Origin: Apostichopus japonicus
Lineage: Eukaryota > Echinodermata > Holothuroidea > Aspidochirotida > Stichopodidae
Direction: 5' to 3'
Assembly: GCF_037975245.1 (NCBI RefSeq)
Contig: NC_092571.1
Span: 23,503,564-23,567,563 of the forward strand
DNA length: 64,000 nucleotides
The notes under the pieces are model-generated. The model did no database searches and had not been told where the DNA came from. It saw only the letters and a list, made by a program, of their open reading frames with translations. The translations under genes and the position numbers were made by a program. Shown here one piece after another: positions 49,601-64,000 of this stretch (position 1 is its first letter; every line of letters begins with the position of its first letter).

Positions 49601-51737
49601 ACAATCGTTCACAAAGAATGGGTTCCGTCACGGTGAGGCATACTGAATTGTGAAACGCATACAGATGCTTTTAACACAATAGAGTTTCTATTGCAACTTA
49701 TTGTAATTACGACATTCCGGCTAAGATCATGTGTAGTATCTGTTCTCCTTGTAGGGGAATCGTGATACACATCTGACGACGGTCACACGGTCTCGATGCA
49801 ATGGTTCTGATGTTGAGAGCGGATCAGTCGTTCGGCTGTTTGGTTTTTAATGTCCAGGTTCTTTCTTGGGTGACTTTTCTAAAAAAAAAAGTATCTGCTC
49901 CCTTTCTTAGGACTCGTGATACTCATCTGACAATGATCATCAAGCCTCGATTCAATAGGACTGGGGTTCAGAGTGGATCGATAGTATCTTGGTTTGGTTT
50001 TCGTGGTGCTCTTGGGTGACTCTTCTTATAAAGTATTTACAGTGACAATAATGCGACTTAAAATGACTAAATGACTGAAAGTGGAACAATTGTACGGTAA
50101 TACGAATCAATCCCGCCAACTAGGATTTTTTTTTTGTACTTAACAAGCAGTTTTTTCTTAGTTTTTCTCCGATTAATCGTATTTTCGTGCATACTTTTCG
50201 TTTTTATAATTGAAAGAAGAAATTTATGTTGCAGCAGCAAGCAAATATAGCAACAGTTTGAGAGTAAGCTACTACCAAATATGACAACACCAAAATATGG
50301 GCATTTGCCTGTCAGAAATAGTCCCAACGCAGCCCCCCCCCCACTCCCCCTGAGGGTTCATGTACCTCACCCCTACCCACTAGGATGGGAAACACTGTAA
50401 CAGCATCATAGCAAACTTTTAATATCGAAAGGAGTGGTCGATTTCTGCTATACCTTTAAGAATGAGTTAAGAGAATGGTGGTGTCCAGTTTGCTTGTTAC
50501 AGCCTATATGCAGGTTAACATCAGTAACTCTAGTACGTAGTAAGTCTTTAACGTAATGAGTGGACTAATATCCCGCAAGTTGACAACCACTTCATCGAAG
50601 AGATCAGGATAATTTTAATGTCACGCTTTAAACGTCTTTACTTTAATGCAATATTTTTTGTCTGTCATAAACAGTCCCAATGCCAGCCCCCGCCAACCCC
50701 CCCCCCCGCCCATCAGGGTGCATGCACCTCACCCTTACCCATAACGTTGGGGGAAGTGTGACAGCGTCAGAGCCAACTTTTAATATCGAAAGGAGTGGTT
50801 GATTTCTAGTATACCTTTAAGAATGATTTAAGAGAATGGTGGTGTCCAATTTGCTTGTAATATACCCTTTTATGCAAGTTAAAAGCAGTAGTTCTAGTAC
50901 GTGGTAAGTCGGTATCGTAATGCGTCGACTAATATACCACAACTTAACAACCACTTCATCGAAGAGATCAGGATAATTTACTGTCACACTAAACGTCTCT
51001 ACTTGAATGCAATATTTGTTGTCTGTCATAAACAGTCCCAATGCCTGCTTCCCTCCCATCAGGTTGCATGTACCTCACCCCTACCCACCTGAAATTGGGA
51101 AAATGTGACAGCATCATAACCTACCTTTAATATCGAAAGGAGTGGTCGATTTCTGCTATACCTTGAAAAATGAGTTAAGAGAATGGTGGTGTCCAGTTTG
51201 CTTGTAATAGCCTATATATGCATGTTAACAACAATAATTCTAATACGTGTTAAGTCGGTAACGTAATGCGTCGACTAATATACCACAAGTTGACAACCAC
51301 TTCATCGAACAGATCAGGATAATTTTAATGTCACACTATAAACTTCTTAACCTTATTATTGCAATATTGTTGTTTAAAAGAAAAGTAACCCAAGATATAG
51401 CCTTGGCACAAAATAAATTGATCCACTCTCAACTATACTTCACTTACTTTGGGAGTGTTACCGTATCAGCATGATGATGGTACATTATGTCCTGCTAACA
51501 ATGCCCTGGGTAACTTGCCTGACGTAATACTGTAGTTTAGTCCTACTCTAGTCTTGCCATTAAACATAAATCCGTTACTATTACTGATCGGTCTAAACGG
51601 TTACGTTTCGTTACAGTTCCATTTGCGGCAAAGAATAAAGGCTAGTATGTATCGTATAAAGCTGAATCTTCTATCAAATAAAACATGATTATTTATCGGA
51701 AAACTGTAAAAAAATATGACATACCTGTTGCAGCCAT
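34622..51737 (-). CDS. SLC22-family solute carrier, gene B (11 exons, 567 aa)
   Basis: Exons, gene order: 51725-51737, 42862-43286, 41011-41114, 39945-40099, 39438-39606, 38282-38423, 37831-37922, 37078-37286, 36085-36193, 35548-35757, 34622-34697. Lengths and phases equal those of gene A, splice sites are intact and no frame break was found, so it looks functional. The protein is nearly identical to A (five differences in the first 146 residues) and should have the same 12-TM carrier fold and membrane location. Notable differences: the signature PESPRW reads PESTRW (T296); exon 3 has GMDYLP for GKDYLP; the tail reads SESGVKEKEDAAYEQDISI. Intron 1 is about 8.4 kb, against 3.6 kb in A. TM11 keeps Arg485. 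Same-substrate duplication or early divergence cannot be told apart from sequence alone. Confidence 0.9.
35548..35757 (-). CDS. SLC22 gene B, exon 10
   Basis: TM11 with SRVGG (Arg485), TM12 and PETKGKPLPATIQD; acceptor tttacag. Confidence 0.9.
36085..36193 (-). CDS. SLC22 gene B, exon 9
   Basis: TM10 and ELTPTIMR; GKFFITMSF where A has GKFFISMSF. Confidence 0.9.
37078..37286 (-). CDS. SLC22 gene B, exon 8
   Basis: YYGLSLSTSSLG, TM7-TM9 and EWFGRRG. One Phe to Tyr change relative to A near the start. Confidence 0.9.
37831..37922 (-). CDS. SLC22 gene B, exon 7
   Basis: Same 92-nt exon as in A, phase 0 to phase 2; acceptor gacag, donor gtaagt. Confidence 0.88.
38282..38423 (-). CDS. SLC22 gene B, exon 6
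   Basis: Carries PESTRW in place of the family PESPRW, then the intracellular loop; a few other substitutions relative to A, for example TYE for TNE at the end. Confidence 0.9.
38609..39267. mobile_element. hAT-like MITE, 659 bp, in intron 5 of gene B
   Basis: Inverted ends CAAGGGCGGCGGAA and TTCCGCCGCCCTTG match perfectly in the outer part. The flanking tgcattgt at 38601-38608 and 39268-39275 is an exact 8-bp target duplication. The same intron in gene A has a single tgcattgt (24260-24267) with no element: an empty site. It is nearly identical to the copy at 48192-48848. No transposase frame. Confidence 0.95.
39438..39606 (-). CDS. SLC22 gene B, exon 5
   Basis: TM5-TM6 region with APSKR and IPNWR. 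One Ala to Val change relative to A (AGIVYLIP). Confidence 0.9.
39945..40099 (-). CDS. SLC22 gene B, exon 4
   Basis: FGRRW loop, TM3 and TM4. Differs from A by FVKG for FAKG and by one Ile/Leu change. Confidence 0.9.
41011..41114 (-). CDS. SLC22 gene B, exon 3
   Basis: FELVCGMDYLP then TM2; donor gtaagt, acceptor acag. Confidence 0.9.
42035..42270 (+). mobile_element. tRNA-derived SINE, family 2 (unit B)
   Basis: Same insertion as 26982-27216 in unit A. The tRNA-like head is better preserved here (TAGCTCAGTGGTTAACGCCGG, GGTTCAAGTC). Confidence 0.85.
42862..43286 (-). CDS. SLC22 gene B, exon 2
   Basis: TM1 and large extracellular loop. Same boundaries as gene A exon 2, with a few substitutions near TM1 (…LLMAPCHV against LLMSTCHV). 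Confidence 0.9.
43500..47063. other. Unit B-specific DNA in intron 1 of gene B, left part
   Basis: No counterpart in unit A. An exon-like segment at about 44131-44221 (acceptor-like ACATTGTCAG, donor-like GCAG/gtaata) encodes a short acidic stretch (DDDEEYDHLDDVLKMSENG). A 76-codon frame follows at 44389-44619. I do not recognise either. The rest is AT-rich without motifs; T and C runs occur at about 46820-46950. Confidence 0.4.
47072..47669. mobile_element. hAT-like MITE, 598 bp, with 8-bp target duplication
   Basis: Ends CAGTGGCGGCGCCA and TGGCGCCGCCACTG are perfect inverted repeats. The flanks gtggtagg (47064-47071 and 47670-47677) are an exact 8-bp duplication. Long G and C runs lie inside both ends. 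Non-coding. Confidence 0.94.
48192..48848. mobile_element. hAT-like MITE, 657 bp, same family as 38609-39267
   Basis: Same ends (CAAGGGCGGCGGAA, inverted at the right) and nearly the same body. The flanks gatataag (48184-48191 and 48849-48856) are an exact 8-bp duplication. Two nearly identical copies about 9.6 kb apart imply recent activity. Confidence 0.95.
48857..51716. repeat. 5' part of intron 1 of gene B with tandem duplications
   Basis: From about 49507 the sequence again matches unit A. A stretch around TCTGACGACGGTCAC...CTTGGGTGACT is present twice (about 49760-49880 and 49920-50030). The block with CCTCACCC.TACCC and TTTAATATCGAAAGGAGTGG is present about three times (starts about 50322, 50671, 51031; period about 350-360), against once in unit A. 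No gene recognised. Confidence 0.7.
51725..51737 (-). CDS. SLC22 gene B, coding exon 1 (13 nt)
   Basis: ATG GCT GCA ACA G with donor gtatgt. Reads in frame into exon 2 (M-A-A-T-D-T-T-M). The flanking sequence is conserved with unit A around 31841-31930, which supports a real first exon. Confidence 0.65.
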
Positions 51738-51928
51738 ACGAGTCTACATCCAACAGCGGAACTGCAGAGTTAGAAGAAATCGTTATCTGCTCAAGTGCGC
51801 AGAAACTACATGTCAACAATACCAACATTGTCTACCTTACAACATATACGTCATTGTACTTTGTGTTACGGTACATGTACAGCGATGTTCTTGTTCCGCT
51901 ATCCTTAATATTTTCCTTTACTTGAATA

Positions 51929-52330
51929 ACAATAAAGGAGTTTACCCCTGTTCGACCTCGCAAGAGGTCCTACGGGGGATAATATTTAAGTTTTGTAGAA
52001 TAGACACTTTTTTTTTTCTTTTTTTTTCTAGGGAAAGTTGTCTATTATTCAAACAGGGAGATGCTGAGAAGTGAAGTATTGTTCGATTAACATTGTTAAG
52101 AAGCCATAAATACACAGGAGGTCGGAGCTGAGGAGCCAATTAGGTATGGATCACTAAAGGGGGAGGAATTTCTAATTAAATGGGAAATAGAAGACAGAGC
52201 GGTTTCTATTGTTTGGGTCGGAAGTGGTTGCTACTTAGTTGGAGTTTTGGAGTTGTACTTAGTGTATAAGTACACCTGGAGTTTGGGGGCTAGACCCCCT
52301 TAGGAAATGGACTTTCTAAAGGGGAGAGGC
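51929..52330. mobile_element. 402-bp insertion with 12-bp target duplication
   Basis: The flanking tttacttgaata occurs at 51917-51928 and 52331-52342, whereas unit A has it once (32035-32046) with no insert. The insert has no clear inverted ends or tail. It includes T-rich runs at about 52007-52030 and the phrase GGGGGCTAGACCCCCTTAGG. Class unknown. A long duplication fits target-primed retroposition better than a hAT element. Confidence 0.75.
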
Positions 52331-52470
52331 TTTACTTGAATATTTTACTTGGGACTATATATATGTATGCACACTCCGTGTCCAGTGTGGGGGGGGGGGG
52401 GGGTGGTGGGGGGAGGGCAAGGGCAAGGGCAGGAAGCAGCAGCAGTTTCAGTGACATAAGTGATCTCGAT

Positions 52471-53165
52471 GGGGCATTTCGATCACCTGTTCAGAGGATA
52501 ATGTGGTTTGTAACATTAAAGTGCAGGTGTAGCTATGTACGATAAAAGTATTATCACGACCCCCTTTAAATCCACATTATGTATGCATATATAGTTAATG
52601 GTGATGAAACAGAATAACGGCAACATGAAAGTGTCAATCGTATTTGTTTCTCTTAACTCTATGCATACAGCATTGGCTACTATTATGGTCTCCAGGGGGA
52701 AATATTTATAAATCTTAATAACTAACAAATCCAGTCACTTTTGGCAATAGGAACTCAGGTATTTTGGAAAGGTATTGAAATGAGGTTTCTAAAAATGTCT
52801 TTGTTTTTCAGAATTGTGCTAATTTTGTATGCAAATATGCAAATGAGGTCATTCTATAGAAACTGTACGTTGCTTTTCCCATTATAAATAATTTTGATGA
52901 AATCTTTTGGACTTTTGATAGTTTGATGAGTTCAAGACATGTTATTTCATAACTTAAACATAAGTTGACGTTTGAATGTGAGAGATATGACTGATTTTTT
53001 GACGTTTTGTTAAATTTTCTTTCGCGAATATATGTTAAATTAAAATAAATTATAATATTTTACGAGCTTTCAAATTTAGGATTTATATCAAAGGCATGGT
53101 CTTCATGCTGGTCAAGGGCTCTTCTGGGGTGATAAGTAGAGGCTGTTGTGCCTACACATCATCTT
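52471..53165. other. Intergenic, beyond the duplication
   Basis: AT-rich, no gene seen. Confidence 0.4.
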
Positions 53166-53191
53166 TGACATCTTATTTGTTCTCTTAACAG

Positions 53192-53306
53192 GATCGTACA
53201 GAGTTTGGTTTACTATGGACTCTCCTTAAGTACATCTTCTCTCGGTATTGATCCTTACATTGCGTTTCTTATTTCCGGAACAATTGAAATCCCAGCATAC
53301 TTATAC
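53192..53306 (+). pseudogene. Orphan, internally deleted SLC22 exon 8
   Basis: After an intact acceptor (ctcttaacag) the sequence encodes IVQSLVYYGLSLSTSSLG… as in exon 8 of A and B. It stops matching after EIPAY and resumes at the exon's last bases, so about 94 of 209 nt are missing and the frame is broken. The donor is gttagt instead of gtaagt. Flanking intron sequence is also homologous (about 53170-53350). It lies on the strand opposite to A and B and no companion exons were found nearby, so it is a relic. Confidence 0.88.
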
Positions 53307-53897
53307 GTTAGTATGATTCACCGGTGTGGAAACGAATTGATCTTGTGATATATTTTGCGCGGTCTGTCATTCAGTTAATACATTGTATATAACATTTGAT
53401 TTAAGGCAGGGTATAAAAATAAATGGCTTGTATCTCAAGATTCATATGTGAAGAATTTGGAAACAGAAAAGTCTCCGTTTACCAAAGGAATGAATTATTA
53501 CTCAAAATGAGATCATAATTGATCCCAGTATACGACACTCTCTTAGATCGTTCGTCACCAAGTGAAGATTAAAAAGCGAGTACTTCATTAAATTTGATTC
53601 AATACTCAGTATTTCGACGTCCCAGAGGCTTGAACACAGAAAACAACATGTGAAAGGCGAGAGTGGTTCTAACACCATTATCAATTGAAGATGATACCGT
53701 ACCGATGGAGCGAGTAACTACATGTAAATAATCTCAAGGTATATTAAAAATATCAAGGGTGGAGACACATACCGTGAGCAACAAACAATAAAACAGTTCT
53801 TTTTTCTCTTTCGTTCTGAACCGACGAACACAAACTCAAGGATATGAAGTACACCTGCATTTTTATAACATCATATCCAAGGGTTTTCGCTTGTCTG

Positions 53898-54745
53898 CAT
53901 GGGCGGCGATCCGTACTTCCGAGTGGGGGGGGGGGGGGGATATGACCTTGTTGACTATCTAAGCGTAGCGCCACCATGAGTTGGCGCGAAGCGTACATGA
54001 AAATTTTGGGACTTACAAACCCTCTAGATGGCCGGAAACGGCACTTCCCGAGGTTTCCAAGCGGCATATACCAAACTTTAAAATAGGGATATCATGTCCG
54101 AAATATCTCATAATCAGGATCCAAAATACTTTTTTTTTAATTTCGGGTGTTATTTTGGGAAAATTGCCCCTGTCAATCTTGTTTCAGGCGCTACGTTAGA
54201 ATGTTCGATAGCTCTTTTATATTATTCGATGAAGAAAATGGCCTCATGCAGGCTATTATAGGCCTATATACATGCAATACACAATTACACATAGTTACAT
54301 TCCTAGGTACCGATTGCTAGGGCATCCAGGTGAAACGTGTATTAAGCATTACCCTGGTAACATGAGATTCTCAGCTGTTCGAGGGAACATGTACGTGTGT
54401 AGGCCTACTATAGGGCCTATATGAATACTATGAGGGTGCATATATGTACTATATCAATACCGTGGGCGCAATAATACATTTTGTTGTTATAGGGCCAATG
54501 AAGCCTACAGTCAACTATTTTTGCTTTATAAAGACGGTTTATTTGAAAAGATCGCACTGCGTTTATGGTAGGCGAGAAATGAAGCTAAAAAAGAGCCGTA
54601 CATTCACGATGATGCATAAATGTAGGCATGAAAATATTCTTATCCCTGGCATTTGGTGGGGGGGATATGGTGTATTACATCCCCTCCACCCATTTTCATG
54701 GGGGGATATATCCCCCCTTCCCCCCCCCCAGGATCGCCGCCCATG
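53898..54745. mobile_element. hAT-like MITE, 848 bp, perfect ends and target duplication
   Basis: Ends CATGGGCGGCGATCC and GGATCGCCGCCCATG are perfect 15-base inverted repeats. The flanks cttgtctg (53890-53897 and 54746-54753) are an exact 8-bp duplication. An internal stretch around GATGGCCGGAAACGGCACTTCCC is the inverse of one in the 38609 and 48192 elements, so the families are related. The right end matches window positions 1-184. Confidence 0.94.
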
Positions 54746-55009
54746 CTTGTCTGTATGTTATAGCCCTGTTACTTTTGAATACCCACCATCCGAATATACA
54801 TAGACATCTAAATATTGTATCGTAGAATAAAGTGGCCACGTTTTCAGATTGATGATGGAACATACCCTCCCACCTATCGGATTGAACCGCCCATAGATAA
54901 GACCTGACTATTTATGTCATTTATTCTAACCAAAGTTTCGTCGTAAAATGAAGACAGCCTTACTTAACATAAAGGCAGTATAGGTCGTTAATATTTGTAA
55001 TAGTGACAA

Positions 55010-55440
55010 GTTATATTTTGGTTGGTGATACTAACGTTCACGTTGTTGACTCTGTTAAACTATTGAGGGTTCAGCTTGACACTAACTTGTCTCAGAAAAC
55101 AACATAATTCTGAGAAATGCAGGATTGCTAGTGGCAACCTTAAGAAAATCAGACAGATTCGTAAGTTCCTTGACTGTGAATTTTCTAAATCTGTGGTCTT
55201 GGGTCTCGTAATATCTCATCTTGACTATTGTGATGCGTTACTGATCGGTTTACCTGCCTCTACCCTGCTTCCCTTACACTCCAAACAAAACCAAGCTGCA
55301 AAATTGATTCTGTGCAGAAGAAAATATGACAGTACCAGGGACTGTCGTTTCGCTTTACATTGGTTCCCCATTGAGCAACGCATTACATTCAAGGTTCTTT
55401 GTTTGATTTATAAATGTATTAATAAACAGGCCCCACGATT
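55010..55440 (+). pseudogene. Fragment of a LINE (CR1/Jockey-type) reverse transcriptase C-terminus
   Basis: The frame from 55076 has the hallmarks of the region following the catalytic RT core in these LINEs: K.R.IRKFL, SHLDYCDALLIGLP, NQAAKLIL, LHWFPIEQRITFK.L.L.YK. Just upstream in another frame, VGDTNVHVVDSVKLLRVQLD matches the preceding part of such proteins, so there is at least one frameshift. The catalytic motif and the endonuclease are absent. Dead 5'-truncated fragment. Confidence 0.75.
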
Positions 55441-55859
55441 ATTTGTGTAAGATGCACACAATTGAAACAATATTTCTAGGCACTAAGAAGAGCGGTAAAA
55501 ACCTCTCTAGATTGTGTAAGGGGACAGCTTTTATTTTACCCTTAAATTATTGGTATATTCAAAAATCCCAAAAGAGAATCGCAAACCTACTGGTACCAGG
55601 CAGTTTTCTCACACATCAGCCCTGCATGAACCACAAACCGAATTCTAAAGTCGTGAAGAAAGGTGTCTTTTCTTACGTTTTTGAAGGAACCCTGAAAATA
55701 TCCTGCAGGTGAGCTCCAAAAGTCTCATTTTTCGAGAAAACAATAGTGATAAAACAAATTAGTTCATTATTCTTAAGAAGATAAATAAGTAAATCGGAAT
55801 ATTTTGGATTAAAGTGTGATAATTTGATCTATTTGAAAGTTACGTTTACAAAAGTCGGC

Positions 55860-56830
55860 AGATATTATTTATAACTCATTTGTCCTTATCAAACTGTCTT
55901 CGAAAAAACCCACTATATAAATGTGCAAGAGAGCGACAATATCACTTTTCAAGAGTGTATAGAATTAAATGATTTTTTAAGATTTTTTTAATTAATTAGT
56001 CTTAATCAAACTGTCTTCAAAAAACCCACTATAGATGTGCAAGAGAGCGACAATCTCACTTTACAAGAGTGTATAGAATAAAATGATTTTTTTTCAAGAT
56101 TTTTTTATGATTTTTTAATTAATTTATCTGAATCAAACTGTCTTCGAAAAACCTACTATAAATATGCAGGAGAGCGACAATCTCACTTTTCAATAGGGGA
56201 TAGAAAAAATGATTTTTAAATTTTTTATTTTTTTTTATTAATTTGTCTTAATCAAACTGTCTCGAAAATCCCACTATAGATATGCAAGAGAACGACAAAC
56301 TCACTTTGCAAGAGTGTGTAGAATAAAATGATTTTTTAAAGATTTTTTTATGATTTTTTTAAAATTAATTTGTTTTGATCAAACTGTGTGCGAAAAACCT
56401 ACTATAGATGTGCAAGAGAGCGACAATATCACTTTTCAAGAGTGTATAGAATAAAATGATATTTTAAAGATTTTTCTAAGATTTTTTTAATTAATATATC
56501 TAATTCAAACTGTCTCGAAAAACCCACTATAGATGTGCAAGAGAGCGACAATCTCACTTTACAAGAGTGTGTAGAATAAAATGATTTTTTTCAAGATTTT
56601 TTTATGATGTTTTTAATTAATTTATCTGAATCAAACTGTCTTCGAAAAACCTACTATAAATCTGCAGGAGAGCGACAATCTCACTTTACAAGAGGGTATA
56701 GAATAAAATGATTTTTAAAGATTTTTTATGATTTTTTTAATTAATTTGTCTTAATCAAACTGTCTCGAAAAACCCACTATTGATATGCAAGCGAGCGAAA
56801 ATCGCACTTTTCAAGGGTGTAGATGAATAA
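55860..56830. repeat. Satellite of about 124 bp in a four-unit higher-order arrangement
   Basis: Eight copies, marked by CAAACTGTCT and GAGAGCGACAA, with AAACTG landmarks at 55891, 56008, 56135, 56254, 56381, 56507, 56633 and 56757. Copies 1/5, 2/6, 3/7 and 4/8 share diagnostic variants, so a block of about 497 bp has been duplicated as a whole. It lies upstream of SLC22 gene C. Confidence 0.9.
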
Positions 56831-57313
56831 AATGTCTACCGCGTTAAGTTTATAGAATGTTCTCTTGTCGTTTTCTCTGAGGGCGCAATGACGTAACGTA
56901 TACAAAACTTGATTTTGAAATATATTTTTCTTTTTAATTGAACGAATTTTTAATCAGTTTAAATATTGATTTTGTGTTGCGCGTGCGCGAAAAACAATCA
57001 TGTGTTAATATATAATATTTGATGTAAAAATGCCAATCAACATTATGAATATTCCTTATTAGGAAGATGACTGATATAAAGAGTTTTTGCTCCGTGTCGT
57101 TATTGATGTATTTATTTTTATGAGAACTTTCTTATATTATAATTTGTTTATATTAGAACAATTTCTTTCATTCCGTTGTAACAATGAAGATGACGTATAC
57201 ATACTCTTAACTTACCGATTTTAAGAATAACTTAAAAGGAAAAGCCATAGATTTTGGGATTGTACATAACTTTGACTGCGTTCATCTCGTCTTCTTTCGT
57301 CCTCTAACGACAG
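56831..57313. other. 5' flank of SLC22 gene C
   Basis: CCTCTAACGACAG ending at 57313 is a plausible splice acceptor, 7 nt before the ATG. In A and B the acceptor is 8 nt before the equivalent Met, so a phase-1 upstream coding exon of the A/B type would be out of frame here. No upstream exon was identified. Confidence 0.45.
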
Positions 57314-57320
57314 ATGCACG

Positions 57321-63737
<6,417 letters not shown>

Positions 63738-64000
63738 GTAAGACTTTAAACAACATTATAGGAAATTGCATACAAATAGTTTGACAGACTTTATACAGAG
63801 GGATATACTCCACATAATGGTTCATAGATTTAAACCAGTTTTGTAGCTGCTTTTGATAAACATTTTCGATGCTATGCGATAAAATACAATAACTATTTAT
63901 AAGTTTATATAGTCACAGCTCATTTCAAATACTCTAGAAAAAGTTTGACAATCTTTTTTAAATTTTCTGGTTTAAGTTAAAAGTTTTATTACTACTGTAA

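Larger units (their letters stand above)
33271..52470. repeat. Segmental duplication, unit B (holds SLC22 gene B)
   Basis: Direct copy of unit A. Exons are the same length in both units. B is longer because of a 659-bp element in intron 5, about 6 kb of unmatched DNA at about 43.5-49.5 kb, a 402-bp insertion near 51.93 kb and expanded tandem blocks. Homology to A ends near GTGATCTCGATGGGGCAT at 52459-52476. Confidence 0.9.

Overview
This is a window of intron-rich, AT-rich animal nuclear DNA. It carries spliced genes with GT-AG introns, tRNA-derived SINEs, many short hAT-like inverted-repeat elements and several minisatellites. The gene content and repeat style suggest a marine deuterostome invertebrate, probably an echinoderm and perhaps a sea cucumber. 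That assignment is inference from gene and repeat style only.

Left part (1-18.3 kb): the only confident gene is a three-exon, 202-residue four-transmembrane claudin-superfamily protein resembling TMEM47/VAB-9 (coding 6858-10383, + strand). Around it lie a tRNA-derived SINE in its first intron, a 23-copy 54-bp minisatellite with a perfect 16-bp palindrome in most units (10.98-12.23 kb), a second SINE family (13.6 kb), two short inverted-repeat transposons with 8-bp target-site duplications (15.6 and 16.8 kb), and an 18-bp minisatellite (17.8 kb).

Middle (18.35-52.47 kb): a tandem segmental duplication. Each unit holds one SLC22-type solute carrier gene on the minus strand (A, coding 20293-31853; B, coding 34622-51737). 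I assembled both from exons by eye: 11 exons each, identical exon lengths and phases, intact frames, 567 residues predicted. The two proteins are nearly identical. Since duplicating, the units have diverged mainly by insertions and repeat expansions. B gained a 659-bp inverted-repeat element in intron 5, with the empty site still visible in A. It also gained a 402-bp insertion with a 12-bp duplication near its first exon, a tripled 360-bp block and about 6 kb of extra DNA in intron 1. Its terminal coding exon has become a six-unit 67-bp tandem array. A carries a fold-back palindrome in intron 1 that B lacks.

Right part (52.5-64 kb): a deleted, orphan copy of SLC22 exon 8 on the plus strand; an 848-bp inverted-repeat element; a fragment of a LINE reverse transcriptase; a satellite with a four-unit higher-order repeat; and a third, more diverged SLC22 gene (C, plus strand from 57321) whose first five recognisable coding exons lie here and which runs off the right edge. 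Genes A, B and C form a local SLC22 cluster, with C divergently oriented to A and B. The arginine in TM11 of A and B is the state found in organic-anion (OAT) and carnitine (OCTN) carriers rather than in cation carriers, so an anionic or zwitterionic substrate is the better guess. No prokaryotic-type operon, CRISPR or viral gene was seen.
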